Of a DNA stretch of 7,288 bases, positions 1 through 5,715 are shown piece after piece. A program made the position numbers and the translations under genes. The notes below the pieces were generated by a model that saw nothing but the letters and a program-made list of their open reading frames with translations, was not told where the DNA came from and made no database searches. How positions within the stretch are numbered: the first letter of the stretch is position 1; each line of letters starts with the position of its first letter. The stretch covers positions 1 to 7,288 of the forward strand of contig JAPLZG010000093.1 in NCBI GenBank assembly GCA_026395155.1, given 5' to 3'. Source of the stretch: Candidatus Tayloriibacteriota bacterium (GTDB lineage: Bacteria; Patescibacteriota; Minisyncoccia; Phycocordibacterales; GWA1-40-21).

Positions 1-2
1 TG

Positions 3-332
3 ATGCTTACTGTTAAGTCCTTTGGTTTTCCTATTTTAAATCATGAGATTGTTTTTAAATTTGCTAAAAAAAGCGATGTCTTTTTCCATATCACAATTAA
101 AGTTTTAAAATATTGGTTTTTCAAAATTAAATTTAAAAATTTTCACAGACTTGTTGTTATTATTATTAATTTTACAAAAAGAGAAATAATTGTTTTGAAA
201 AGGAAGTTTGATAGTAAACAGCCAAAGTTTTTTCTTAAACCTCAAAAAAATGGTGTCGGTAATAAAAATTCTGTTTCTTTTTTCTTAAAAAATGTCTCAG
301 ATTACAAGGATACATTGAGGAAAGGGGAATAA
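3..332 (+). CDS. C-terminal part of an unrecognised basic protein (5' end probably outside window)
   Basis: An open frame runs from the window edge to TAA at 330-332. The ATG at 3-5 is the first one visible, but the frame is open to the edge, so the true start may lie upstream. The 109 visible residues are rich in Lys, Phe and Ile. A short hydrophobic stretch (LVVIIINF, about residues 50-57) is followed by a basic tail with KRKFDSKQPKFFLKP and VSFFLKNVSDYKDTLRKGE. An unbroken 109-codon frame in such AT-rich DNA, ending in a mixed-composition tail, looks like real coding sequence. I do not recognise the family and see no catalytic motif. It could be the C-terminus of a small membrane-associated protein. 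A weak CCA/TGG hairpin followed by TTTTTT at about 366-382 might end its transcript, but the stem is too short to call. Confidence 0.55.
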   Translation: MLTVKSFGFPILNHEIVFKFAKKSDVFFHITIKVLKYWFFKIKFKNFHRLVVIIINFTKREIIVLKRKFDSKQPKFFLKPQKNGVGNKNSVSFFLKNVSDYKDTLRKGE

Positions 333-394
333 CTATGTGAAATATTAGTATAGACTTATTTTAAGCCATATTTTTGGTTTTTTGTGTTATGTGC

Positions 395-423
395 TTGACT
401 TTTAGTATGAAAGGTGCTAAACT
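395..423 (+). promoter_or_regulatory. sigma70-like promoter of the GC-rich cassette
   Basis: TTGACT (395-400), a 17-bp spacer and TAAACT (418-423) give near-consensus -35 and -10 boxes with ideal spacing. Transcription would start near 430, so the long inverted repeat at 471-518 and the 593-1186 gene would lie on one transcript with a leader of about 160 nt. Confidence 0.5.
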
Positions 424-470
424 TGTATAAGATTAAAAAGTACTTTAAAAAGCCAAGAAATAAGAGATTT

Positions 471-528
471 CGCCAGAGTTTTCAGTAGATTTAGAAAAAT
501 CTTTTGAAAACTCTGGCGACGAACGCCA
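471..528 (+). promoter_or_regulatory. long leader hairpin with a competing alternative stem
   Basis: CGCCAGAGTTTTC (471-483) and GAAAACTCTGGCG (506-518) form a perfect 13-bp inverted repeat. It continues through A-T and G-U pairs and one mismatch into an inner 6-bp stem, AGATTT (487-492) with AAATCT (497-502), capped by AGAA. The 3' base of the long stem, TGGCG (514-518), can instead pair with CGCCA (524-528) across loop ACGAA, so the two folds exclude each other at their base. No U-tract follows, so this is not a plain terminator. It marks the point where low-GC sequence changes to GC-rich sequence. Whether it acts as RNA (attenuator) or DNA (boundary of a transferred segment) cannot be told from sequence. 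Confidence 0.6.
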
Positions 529-539
529 TAGTCCCTAAA

Positions 540-583
540 CTCGCGGGCAGCGAGAAGCTCCATCGGCAAACAGCCGAGGAAGG
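540..583 (+). promoter_or_regulatory. two small leader hairpins and Shine-Dalgarno site
   Basis: CTCGC/GCGAG (540-544 and 550-554) and TCGGC/GCCGA (563-567 and 573-577, loop AAACA) form short hairpins directly before the ribosome binding site GAGGAAGG (576-583), which lies 9 nt before ATG 593. The second stem touches the first bases of the Shine-Dalgarno site. This SD supports 593 as the start; most other genes in the window lack a clear one. Confidence 0.5.
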
Positions 584-592
584 ATAGTTATC

Positions 593-1186
593 ATGAAGTA
601 CGGAGAAATGCCTCGTTGTCACGAAGAAGTGATCTTCAACAAGCTTGTCGCCGCCGCTGGTGGAGACGAAAGCATCCTCGCGAAGATCGTGCAAGGTGCG
701 GTGGAAATAACCCTTCGGGTCGTCTCCTTCCTCACCGCCACGAGCAAGCAGGTCGTGAACTACGACCGTTCCATCGCGGATTCGCTCAAGGCCGGGAAGT
801 ATGGCTGGAAGAACGATGGCATAACGGATGCAAACTTCCCCTCAACGGAAACTGGCGAACGTGAAGTCGAGTTCGGAATGTTCTACTTCAACAAGAACAC
901 GGAATCGGATGCCAACATCGCTCAGATGAAGTCAGAAGGCTTCCGTCCGGCAACGATGAAGGAAACGCTGGCTTATGGGGAGAAAAACCCCGAAGAACAG
1001 CGGAAATATCCCATGATCGGTCTTGGTTCGGTCGCCTTGCTCAGCGGTTATCGGCTGGTCGCTTATCTCTACGGGGATGGTTCCTGGCGGGATGCGCGCC
1101 TGAACTTCTGCGTCAATGAGTGGAATGGCCGCTGCCGTTTCCTCGGCGTTCGCATCTGTCCTTTGTCCATCGATCCTGGGGTTTGA
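593..1186 (+). CDS. putative variable C-type-lectin/FGE-fold protein (diversity-generating-retroelement target-like)
   Basis: A 197-aa protein, clearly richer in GC than its neighbours. Residues 1-50 are mostly helical-looking (GDESILAKIVQGAVEI). Residues 55-145 resemble a domain I recall in many Patescibacteria hypothetical proteins: VNYD...SLKAGKYGW, a FGMFYFN strand, SEGFRPATMKETLAYGEKNPE and YPMIGLGSV. Residues 153-187 are the signature part: YR, then GDGSWRDARLNF, EWNGRCRFLGVR. Such Trp/Arg/Asn-rich C-termini ending in F-L/I-G-V/F-R are typical of formylglycine-generating-enzyme-like C-type-lectin folds used as variable regions in diversity-generating retroelements. That assignment is by motif recall. 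No template repeat, avd or reverse transcriptase is present in the window, so active diversification is unproven. The TGA stop (1184-1186) lies inside a 40-bp tandem repeat. The start is chosen by the GAGGAAGG SD. It sits alone in its cassette between its own promoter and terminators, which suggests horizontal acquisition. Confidence 0.75.
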   Translation: MKYGEMPRCHEEVIFNKLVAAAGGDESILAKIVQGAVEITLRVVSFLTATSKQVVNYDRSIADSLKAGKYGWKNDGITDANFPSTETGEREVEFGMFYFNKNTESDANIAQMKSEGFRPATMKETLAYGEKNPEEQRKYPMIGLGSVALLSGYRLVAYLYGDGSWRDARLNFCVNEWNGRCRFLGVRICPLSIDPGV

Positions 1187-1244
1187 CCCTTGGAATCTTG
1201 GACAGTCCATCGATCCTGGGGTTTGACCCTTGGAATCTTGGACA
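1165..1244 (+). repeat. perfect 40-bp tandem direct repeat (two copies) across the stop codon
   Basis: Copy 1 is 1165-1204 and copy 2 is 1205-1244, with identical sequence and no gap. Each contains the GGGGTTTGACCC motif that supplies the stop TGA of the upstream gene, and TTTGACCC occurs a third time at 1246-1253. TGTCCA near the left end and TGGACA at the right end of each unit can pair, so each copy can form its own hairpin. Forty is not a multiple of three, so the duplication leaves the protein unchanged and only lengthens the 3' untranslated region. Confidence 0.95.
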
Positions 1245-1254
1245 ATTTGACCCT

Positions 1255-1296
1255 CCGCCCAGTTTTGCTTCCGAGCAAAACTCGGGCGGTTTTTTT
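1255..1296 (+). terminator. strong intrinsic terminator of the variable-protein cassette
   Basis: CCGCCC (1255-1260), A and GTTTTGCT pair with AGCAAAAC, T and GGGCGG (1284-1289), with one bulged C and a TCCG loop. The 15-bp stem is followed directly by a run of seven T. The GC-rich base plus U-tract is the classic rho-independent form. Confidence 0.92.
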
Positions 1297-1299
1297 ATA

Positions 1300-1343
1300 T
1301 CGGAATATAATTCGCGGTCGTGAATTATATTCCGAAATTTTTT
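1300..1343 (+). terminator. second back-to-back hairpin with T-tract
   Basis: TCGGAATATAATTC (1300-1313) and GAATTATATTCCGA (1322-1335) form a perfect 14-bp inverted repeat around an 8-nt loop, followed by AATTTTTT. It starts three bases after the T-run of the previous terminator. It may be a backup terminator or the outer border of the acquired segment. The AT-rich stem makes it weaker than its neighbour. Confidence 0.65.
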
Positions 1344-1398
1344 AATTCGGATTTAGATTATCCTTTCTTTTTAAAAATTGCATGAAATTATTTCTAGT

Positions 1399-1426
1399 TT
1401 GATTTATTATATTTATGTATTATACT
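1399..1426 (+). promoter_or_regulatory. possible promoter upstream of the inverted-repeat elements
   Basis: TTGATT (1399-1404), 16 bp and TATACT (1421-1426). No intact gene follows before 1824, so this may be the native promoter of the trypsin-fold gene, now separated from it by two inserted elements. A second perfect TATAAT lies at 1554-1559 without a convincing -35. In AT-rich DNA such matches are common. Confidence 0.3.
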
Positions 1427-1462
1427 GTATTTGAATATATAAGAATTATTCGTATCCATTCG

Positions 1463-1549
1463 TTCACCCTATAAGGTTTGGACTGACGTCTGCCTACGGC
1501 AGACCGTAAAATCTTTGATTTTACATCAGTCAAAACTTAATTGGGTAAA
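1463..1549. mobile_element. element E1: 87-bp miniature inverted-repeat element without ORF
   Basis: The left arm (1463-1488, starting TTCACCCTATAAGG) and the reverse complement of the right arm (1524-1549, starting TTTACCCAATTAAG) agree at 20 of 26 positions. The short interior holds two more perfect hairpins: GTCTGCC/GGCAGAC (1488-1504, loop TAC) and GTAAAATC/GATTTTAC (1506-1524, loop TTT). The arms share the consensus of the larger elements at 1580-1824 and 2708-2943, so this looks like a non-coding deletion derivative (MITE-like). No target-site duplication is apparent. Confidence 0.65.
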
Positions 1550-1579
1550 TTAGTATAATTCGTATATTGGTATATATAA

Positions 1580-1824
1580 TTCACCCAATAAAGCTCTTAC
1601 TAACGCATTATGCAATATGTTTATATATTACAAAGTAAAAAAGATAATGAACTATATATAGGACACTGCAAAAAGAGCTCCGTTTATGTTAATATATTAC
1701 GAGGCTTACATAAATAGTACCGACGCTTATAATCGCGAAAAATATATGAAATCATGGAATGGTAAAAACTTCATCGAAAAGGTCCTAACTAATTTTTTTA
1801 TTAGTAAGAGATTTATAGGGTAAA
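1580..1824 (+). mobile_element. element E2: 245-bp terminal-inverted-repeat element carrying a decayed GIY-YIG gene
   Basis: The left end 1580-1605 (TTCACCCAATAAAGCTCTTA...) and the reverse complement of 1799-1824 (TTTACCCTATAAATCTCTTA...) match at 21 of 26 positions. The ORF begins 30 bp inside the left end and stops with TAA 1821-1823, one base before the right end, so the element is almost all ORF plus ends. The last A of the right end is the A of the ATG of the next gene. The inner arms differ from those of E3 but match each other within the element, which argues that end-to-end pairing or end recognition was maintained. No target duplication is visible. Confidence 0.7.
1610..1823 (+). 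pseudogene. GIY-YIG endonuclease-domain protein, internally deleted and out of frame
   Basis: From ATG 1610 the first frame reads MQYVYILQSKKDNELYIGHC, the classic N-terminal GIY-YIG strand pair (here YVY ... YIG). After about 20 codons the frame no longer matches the family and hits TAG. From about 1671 a second frame, shifted by one, reads KRAPFMLIYYEAY, then NREKYMKSWNGKNF and ends in FISKRFIG before TAA 1821-1823, matching the C-terminal half of small 80-95-aa GIY-YIG proteins (UvrC N-domain-like). The central segment with the conserved Arg/His helix (usually like KRLxEHN) is missing, so an out-of-frame deletion removed the catalytic core. The Glu of YYEAY survives. The encoded protein would have been a small nuclease and is the obvious candidate mobility factor of element E2. 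Confidence 0.8.
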
Positions 1825-2702
1825 TGGAACACTTAAACAGACATCAACTTATACTTTTAGCTCTCCTTGTGAGTTTCATTACATCAATGGCCACAGGTAT
1901 TGTTACTGTTGCTTTGATGGATCAAGCCCCACAGTCCGTGACGCAAACAATAAATAGAGTAGTAGAAAGAACTATTGAAAAAGTTGTTGCCCCATCTGCA
2001 CCTGCAAATAATACGAATACGATTGTAAAAGAAACAATTATTATAAATGAAGATGATCAAGTTGTAGGAACAATTGAGAAAAATTCAAAAAGTATTATAA
2101 GAATTTATAGAACAAATGCTGACCTTTCTGTTGGTACTGACGCGATGACTTTTGTCGGCATAGGAATAGTAATTTCAGATGATAAAATAATTGCCACTGA
2201 TAGAAGTTTAATCTCTGAAGGTGGAAAATATTTTACTAGCCTTTCAGACGGGAAGCTCAGAGAGGTTTCAGTGCTAAGTGATATAAAAGGTGAACAAATC
2301 GCTTTTCTTAAAATAATTCAGGATGATAAAAATCCTTTTGATCTATCAAAAGCAATAATTGCTAAAAATGAGATCAAGCTCGGTCAATCGATAGTATATA
2401 TTGGTGGACAAACTAAAAATGTTGTTGCAACTGGAATAGTTTCAAGTCTTGGAACAAAAGAGGTTAAAATAGATACCGCAAGTTCAACAGCAACCACAAC
2501 ACAGGCTGTTGTTTCCTCAATTGAAACGACGATTTCTGGTAATAATTTAATTTCTGGTGCACCTCTATTTAATCTCACAGGTGAATTGGTTGGTATAAAG
2601 GCAAATTTTATGGATAGTGCGAGAACTGATTTATTTGTGCCGGTGAGTGCAATACAGACAGTTTTGTCAAATTATCAGAATTCTTTAAAAAAGACGGAAT
2701 AA
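1824..2702 (+). CDS. membrane-anchored trypsin-fold (S1C/HtrA-like) protein with degenerate catalytic triad
   Basis: A 292-aa protein. Residues 8-31 form one hydrophobic N-terminal segment (LILLALLVSFITSMATGIVTVALM), most likely a signal anchor that places the rest outside the membrane. A Ser/Thr/Asn-rich linker with NRVVERTIEKVV follows. From about residue 86 the pattern is that of HtrA-type proteases: FVGIGIVISDDKIIATDRSLI, then GEQIAFLKI, then NLISGAPLFNLTGELVGI. Aligned to the family motifs TNKHVV, DLAVLKI and GNSGGPL, the His position is Ser128, the Asp position is Gln158, and only Ser244 is kept. It is therefore probably a pseudoprotease, perhaps a binding or chaperone-like envelope protein. 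There is no PDZ domain; the protein ends shortly after the trypsin fold. The start ATG directly follows the TAA inside element E2, with no clear Shine-Dalgarno site (only GGG 6 nt upstream). The family call is by motif. Confidence 0.8.
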   Translation: MEHLNRHQLILLALLVSFITSMATGIVTVALMDQAPQSVTQTINRVVERTIEKVVAPSAPANNTNTIVKETIIINEDDQVVGTIEKNSKSIIRIYRTNADLSVGTDAMTFVGIGIVISDDKIIATDRSLISEGGKYFTSLSDGKLREVSVLSDIKGEQIAFLKIIQDDKNPFDLSKAIIAKNEIKLGQSIVYIGGQTKNVVATGIVSSLGTKEVKIDTASSTATTTQAVVSSIETTISGNNLISGAPLFNLTGELVGIKANFMDSARTDLFVPVSAIQTVLSNYQNSLKKTE

Positions 2703-2707
2703 ATTCT

Positions 2708-2943
2708 TCACCCGTTAAAGTTTTTACCGACGCATTATGTCAAGTGTAAACATAATTTAGTTAAATCAGACCTTTGCCGTGTTTCCCTTTGAAATAAATT
2801 GACTATATTTGCAAAGACATAATGCAAAAAAGTTATTTACATAGGAAATATCAACATATTTGCACTTATTTTTTAGAAAGAGTATATTAAATTGGTAATA
2901 AAGGTCCAAATAACTTTTATCAGTAAAAATTTTCTCGGGTAAA
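2708..2943 (+). mobile_element. element E3: 236-bp terminal-inverted-repeat element between the trypsin-fold and Clp genes
   Basis: The left end 2708-2733 (TTCACCCGTTAAAGTTTTTA...) and the reverse complement of 2918-2943 (TTTACCCGAGAAAATTTTTA...) agree at 19 of 26 positions. As in E2, an ATG (2738) lies exactly 30 bp in, preceded by the identical ACGCATT, and a TAA (2940-2942) ends 1 bp before the right end, which again is the A of the next gene's ATG. It starts 5 bp after the stop codon of the upstream gene, so it fills nearly the whole intergenic space. Confidence 0.65.
2738..2942 (+). pseudogene. remnant of a second GIY-YIG-type element ORF, heavily decayed
   Basis: The ATG and TAA are at the same offsets from the element ends as in E2, but the frame is broken early (TAG after seven codons). 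The last codons before TAA 2940 read KVQITFISKNFLG, close to KVLTNFFISKRFIG at the end of the E2 gene, preceded by KEYIK, which resembles REKYMK. Part of this similarity is imposed by the shared terminal repeat, but AAAGGTCC and KEYIK lie outside it. No N-terminal GIY-YIG motif survives. A possible promoter for the Clp gene, TTTGCA (2859-2864), 18 bp, TATATT (2883-2888), lies inside it. Confidence 0.4.
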
Positions 2944-5632
2944 TGCCCCCATTTAACAATTTTACAACAAAAGCAAAAGAAGTAATAAGAAGAGCTCATG
3001 AAATTGCGATAGAACGTGGACAAAATCATGTGAGCCCATTACATCTTTTATCAGCTCTTATTCTTCAAGAGGAAAGTATTGTTTCTTCTATTTTTGACCG
3101 GCTTGAAATTGATGTCGTCTTATTTACTGATTCTGTATTGGAAGCAATAGAAAGTTCTACATCTTCAACAACTATTTCTCCGTCACAACAAATTTATTTA
3201 ACACCAGATTTGGCAAAAGTAATAGAGCTCTCAGGTAAGGAGGCTCAAGATTTGAAAGATGATTTTATTTCATCCGAACATTTATTTTTAGCTATTTTTG
3301 ATGTTCCTTGTTCTGCAAAAGATATTTTACAGAGATTTAAAATAGATAAAGCAACAATATTAAAAATTGTTTTAGAAATTAAAACTTTAAAAGGTGATGA
3401 AATTAATCAGCCCAAAAAATATAGAGCTATTTTAAAATATACAAGGAATTTAACAAAGCTTGCCAAAGAAAATCGTTTGGATCCTGTTATCGGAAGGGAT
3501 AATGAGATTTCAAGAGTTATTCAAATACTTTCACGAAAAACAAAAAATAATCCGATTCTTATTGGAGAAGCTGGTGTTGGTAAGACAGCAATATAGAAGG
3601 TCTTGCCATTAGGATCTCTACTGGAGATGTTCCCGAATCATTAAAAGATAAAGAGCTCGTTTCTCTTGATCTCGGACTTCTTATTGCTGGTACAAAATAT
3701 AGGGGGGACTTCGAAGAAAGATTGAAGGGGATTATTAAAGAAGTTGAAAAATCCGAAGGAAAAATAATTTTGTTTATTGATGAAATACATACAATTGTCG
3801 GTGCCGGATCTGCTGAAGGTTCTATGGATGCTTCAAATATGTTAAAGCCTGCTCTTTCAAGGGGAGAACTACGAACTATTGGCGCGACAACATTAAAAGA
3901 ATATCAAAAAATTGAAAGAGACCCCGCTCTTACAAGAAGATTCCAAACAATAATTGTGAGTGAACCTTCCATAGAAGATGCGATATCTATTTTGCGTGGT
4001 CTAAAAGAAAAATATGAAATGTATCATGGTGTTAGGATTACAGATGATGCAATTTTGTCTGCAGTAAATTTAAGTTCACGATATATTACGGATAGATTTT
4101 TGCCAGATAAAGCTGTGGATTTGATAGATGAATCTTCCTCAATGTTGAAAATTGCTCTTGAAAATATGCCACCGGTTCTTGAAGAAGCTCGAAGGAAAAT
4201 AATGCGATTTGAAATTGAAAAAGAAGCTCTTAATCCCTCGACTATGCTCGGGACAGGAAAAAAGGTTGGAGTTTTAAATAGAATAAAAGTGATTGAAGCA
4301 GAAATTGCTGATTTAAAAGAAAAGACTGCCGATGTTGAATTACGTTGGAGAAATGAAAAAGAAATTCTTGCTGATATTAAAAAAATAAAAAAAGAACTTG
4401 AAATTTTTAGAATTGATGCTGATAATGCTGAGATAAAGGCTGACCTTTCGACTGCAGCAGAAATTAGATATGGGAAAATTCCGCAAGCTGAAAAAGATTT
4501 AGATATAAAAATAAAAAAGCTAAAAAAACTTCAAACATCAAGACGTGTTTTGAAAGAAGAAATTACAGAAGAAGATATTGCGAACGTTGTTTCAAAATGG
4601 ACAGGTATTCCTGTATCAAGGATGCTCGAAAGTGAAGCTCATAAACTTGTAAGAATGGAAGATGAACTCAAGAAAAGAATTATTGGGCAAGATGAAGCTG
4701 TTCGAAAAATATCTGATACTATTAAAAGATCTCGAGCTGGAATATCTGATCCGAATAGGCCGATTGGTTCATTTATTTTCTTAGGTCCTACTGGTGTTGG
4801 AAAAACAGAACTCACTAAAGCTCTCGCAGAATTTCTTTTTGATGATGATAAATCTTTGATAAGAGTAGATATGTCTGAATTTATGGAAAGACATTCAACC
4901 TCAAAACTTATCGGTTCACCTCCGGGGTATATTGGCTATGAAGAGGGAGGTTCTCTTACGGAGACAGTCAGACACAGACCATATTCTGTTGTTCTTTTTG
5001 ATGAAATTGAAAAAGCACATCCAGAAGTTTTCAATTTATTACTTCAGGTTCTTGATAATGGAAGACTTACGGATTCAAAGGGTAGAGTAGTTAATTTTAA
5101 AAATACTGTAATAATAATGACTTCAAATATTGGGGCACAATTTATTGATAAAATGGAACAAATTGGTTTTGCCACTTCAAATGGTGGAAGGGAAGAATAC
5201 AATCTTGTTAAGGAAAAAGTTTTGATCAGTTTGAAAGATCATTTTAGACCAGAATTTTTAAACCGCCTTGATGATGTTGTTGTATTTGATATCTTGACTC
5301 AAGAAGCAATTCGAAAAATTGTTGATATTCAGATTGATCAAATTCGAGAAAGAATGGCGATAAAAGATATAAAACTTGAAATCTCAAATGATGCTTTACT
5401 GTATCTTTCTAAAGAAGGATATAATCCGCAATATGGAGCAAGACCTTTAAAAAGATTAATACAAGAAAAGATTCTAAATAAAATTGCTTCACTTATAATT
5501 TCTCAAGAAATTGTTAAAGGTGGAATTGTTTCGATTGGATTGAAAGACAGTATGCTAACTTTTGATATTAAGAAAGGGAAGAAGGGGATGATAATAGAGA
5601 AAGATTTTATAAAGGAAGTGGAGAGGGTATAA
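2943..5632 (+). CDS. clpC: ClpC-type AAA+ unfoldase of the Clp protease, broken by one -1 frameshift at 3591-3596
   Basis: Read through the shift this is an 896-aa Hsp100 protein. It has two Clp N-terminal repeats (GQNHVSPLHLLSAL, residues 26-39; DDFISSEHLFLAIF near 108-121), AAA1 with Walker A GEAGVGKT (208-215), pore loop KYRG and Walker B LFIDEIH (about 277-283). A long coiled-coil middle domain spans about 410-530 with AAEIRYGKIPQAEKDL. Then come SKWTGIPVSRM and AAA2 with Walker A GPTGVGKT (615-622), pore loop GYIGYEEGG, Walker B VVLFDEIEKAHPEVF (683-697) and sensor 1 TSN (727-729). A ClpP-type loop IGF (741-743), FRPEFLNRLD and sensor-2 GAR (832-834) follow. It would unfold substrates and feed them to ClpP. 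The first frame stops at TAG 3594-3596 right after GKTAI. The downstream frame resumes at 3593 with IEGLAIRI, so one base (from an expected GTA codon) is missing. Two pieces would be made without correction: 217 aa (N domain) and a part lacking Walker A. All other motifs are intact, which fits a recent mutation or a sequencing/assembly error. The ATG abuts element E3 with no evident SD. Confidence 0.9.
3591..3596 (+). other. frameshift site in clpC (single-base loss)
   Basis: The sequence reads GCA ATA TAG AAG where the family motif GKTA(I/V)(I/V)EGLA needs GCA ATA GTA GAA or similar. Loss of one base, or a -1 slip, restores AIIEGLAIRI. No slippery X-XXY-YYZ heptamer, no upstream SD-like stimulator and no obvious 3' hairpin are present, so programmed frameshifting is unlikely. 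Confidence 0.9.
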
Positions 5633-5667
5633 AATGTTGAACTTGTTTTAAGTGTTATAGATGCTTG

Positions 5668-5702
5668 CCCGACTAAAATTCATTCTGATGAAATTTGGCG
5701 GG
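5668..5702 (+). promoter_or_regulatory. hairpin downstream of clpC
   Basis: CCCG (5668-5671) pairs with CGGG (5699-5702). After a bulged A the stem continues CT/GG, AAA/TTT, one A-A mismatch and TTCAT/ATGAA, with loop TCTG. It lies 35 bp after the clpC stop. There is no T-tract, so at most it is a weak or rho-assisted end or a 3'-end stabiliser. Confidence 0.4.
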
Positions 5703-5715
5703 TTCTAATTGTATG

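Noticed and set aside
491..1323. Open frames overlapping the GC-rich gene on the minus strand (491-694, 932-1210, 1069-1278) and in other + frames (616-864, 1120-1323).
   Set aside because: GC-rich coding DNA naturally opens antisense and shifted frames. They have no SD or recognisable motifs and run across the tandem repeat and terminator.
1610..1737. Intact short protein from ATG 1610 in its first frame only.
   Set aside because: After YIGHC the frame loses all family similarity and stops, whereas the rest of the GIY-YIG domain continues in another frame. It is a deleted gene, not a functional small protein.
2384..2578. Minus-strand 64-codon frame inside the trypsin-fold gene.
   Set aside because: It lies wholly within a well-supported coding region on the other strand and has no start signal.
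2766..3029. 87-codon minus-strand frame across the start of clpC.
   Set aside because: It overlaps the conserved N-domain coding region and element E3, and its Cys/Phe/Tyr-rich composition is typical of antisense AT-rich DNA. It has no family resemblance.
3588..3600. Programmed -1 frameshift or recoded TAG in clpC.
   Set aside because: There is no slippery heptamer or stimulatory structure, and readthrough of TAG in the zero frame would not restore the motif. A lost base explains it more simply.
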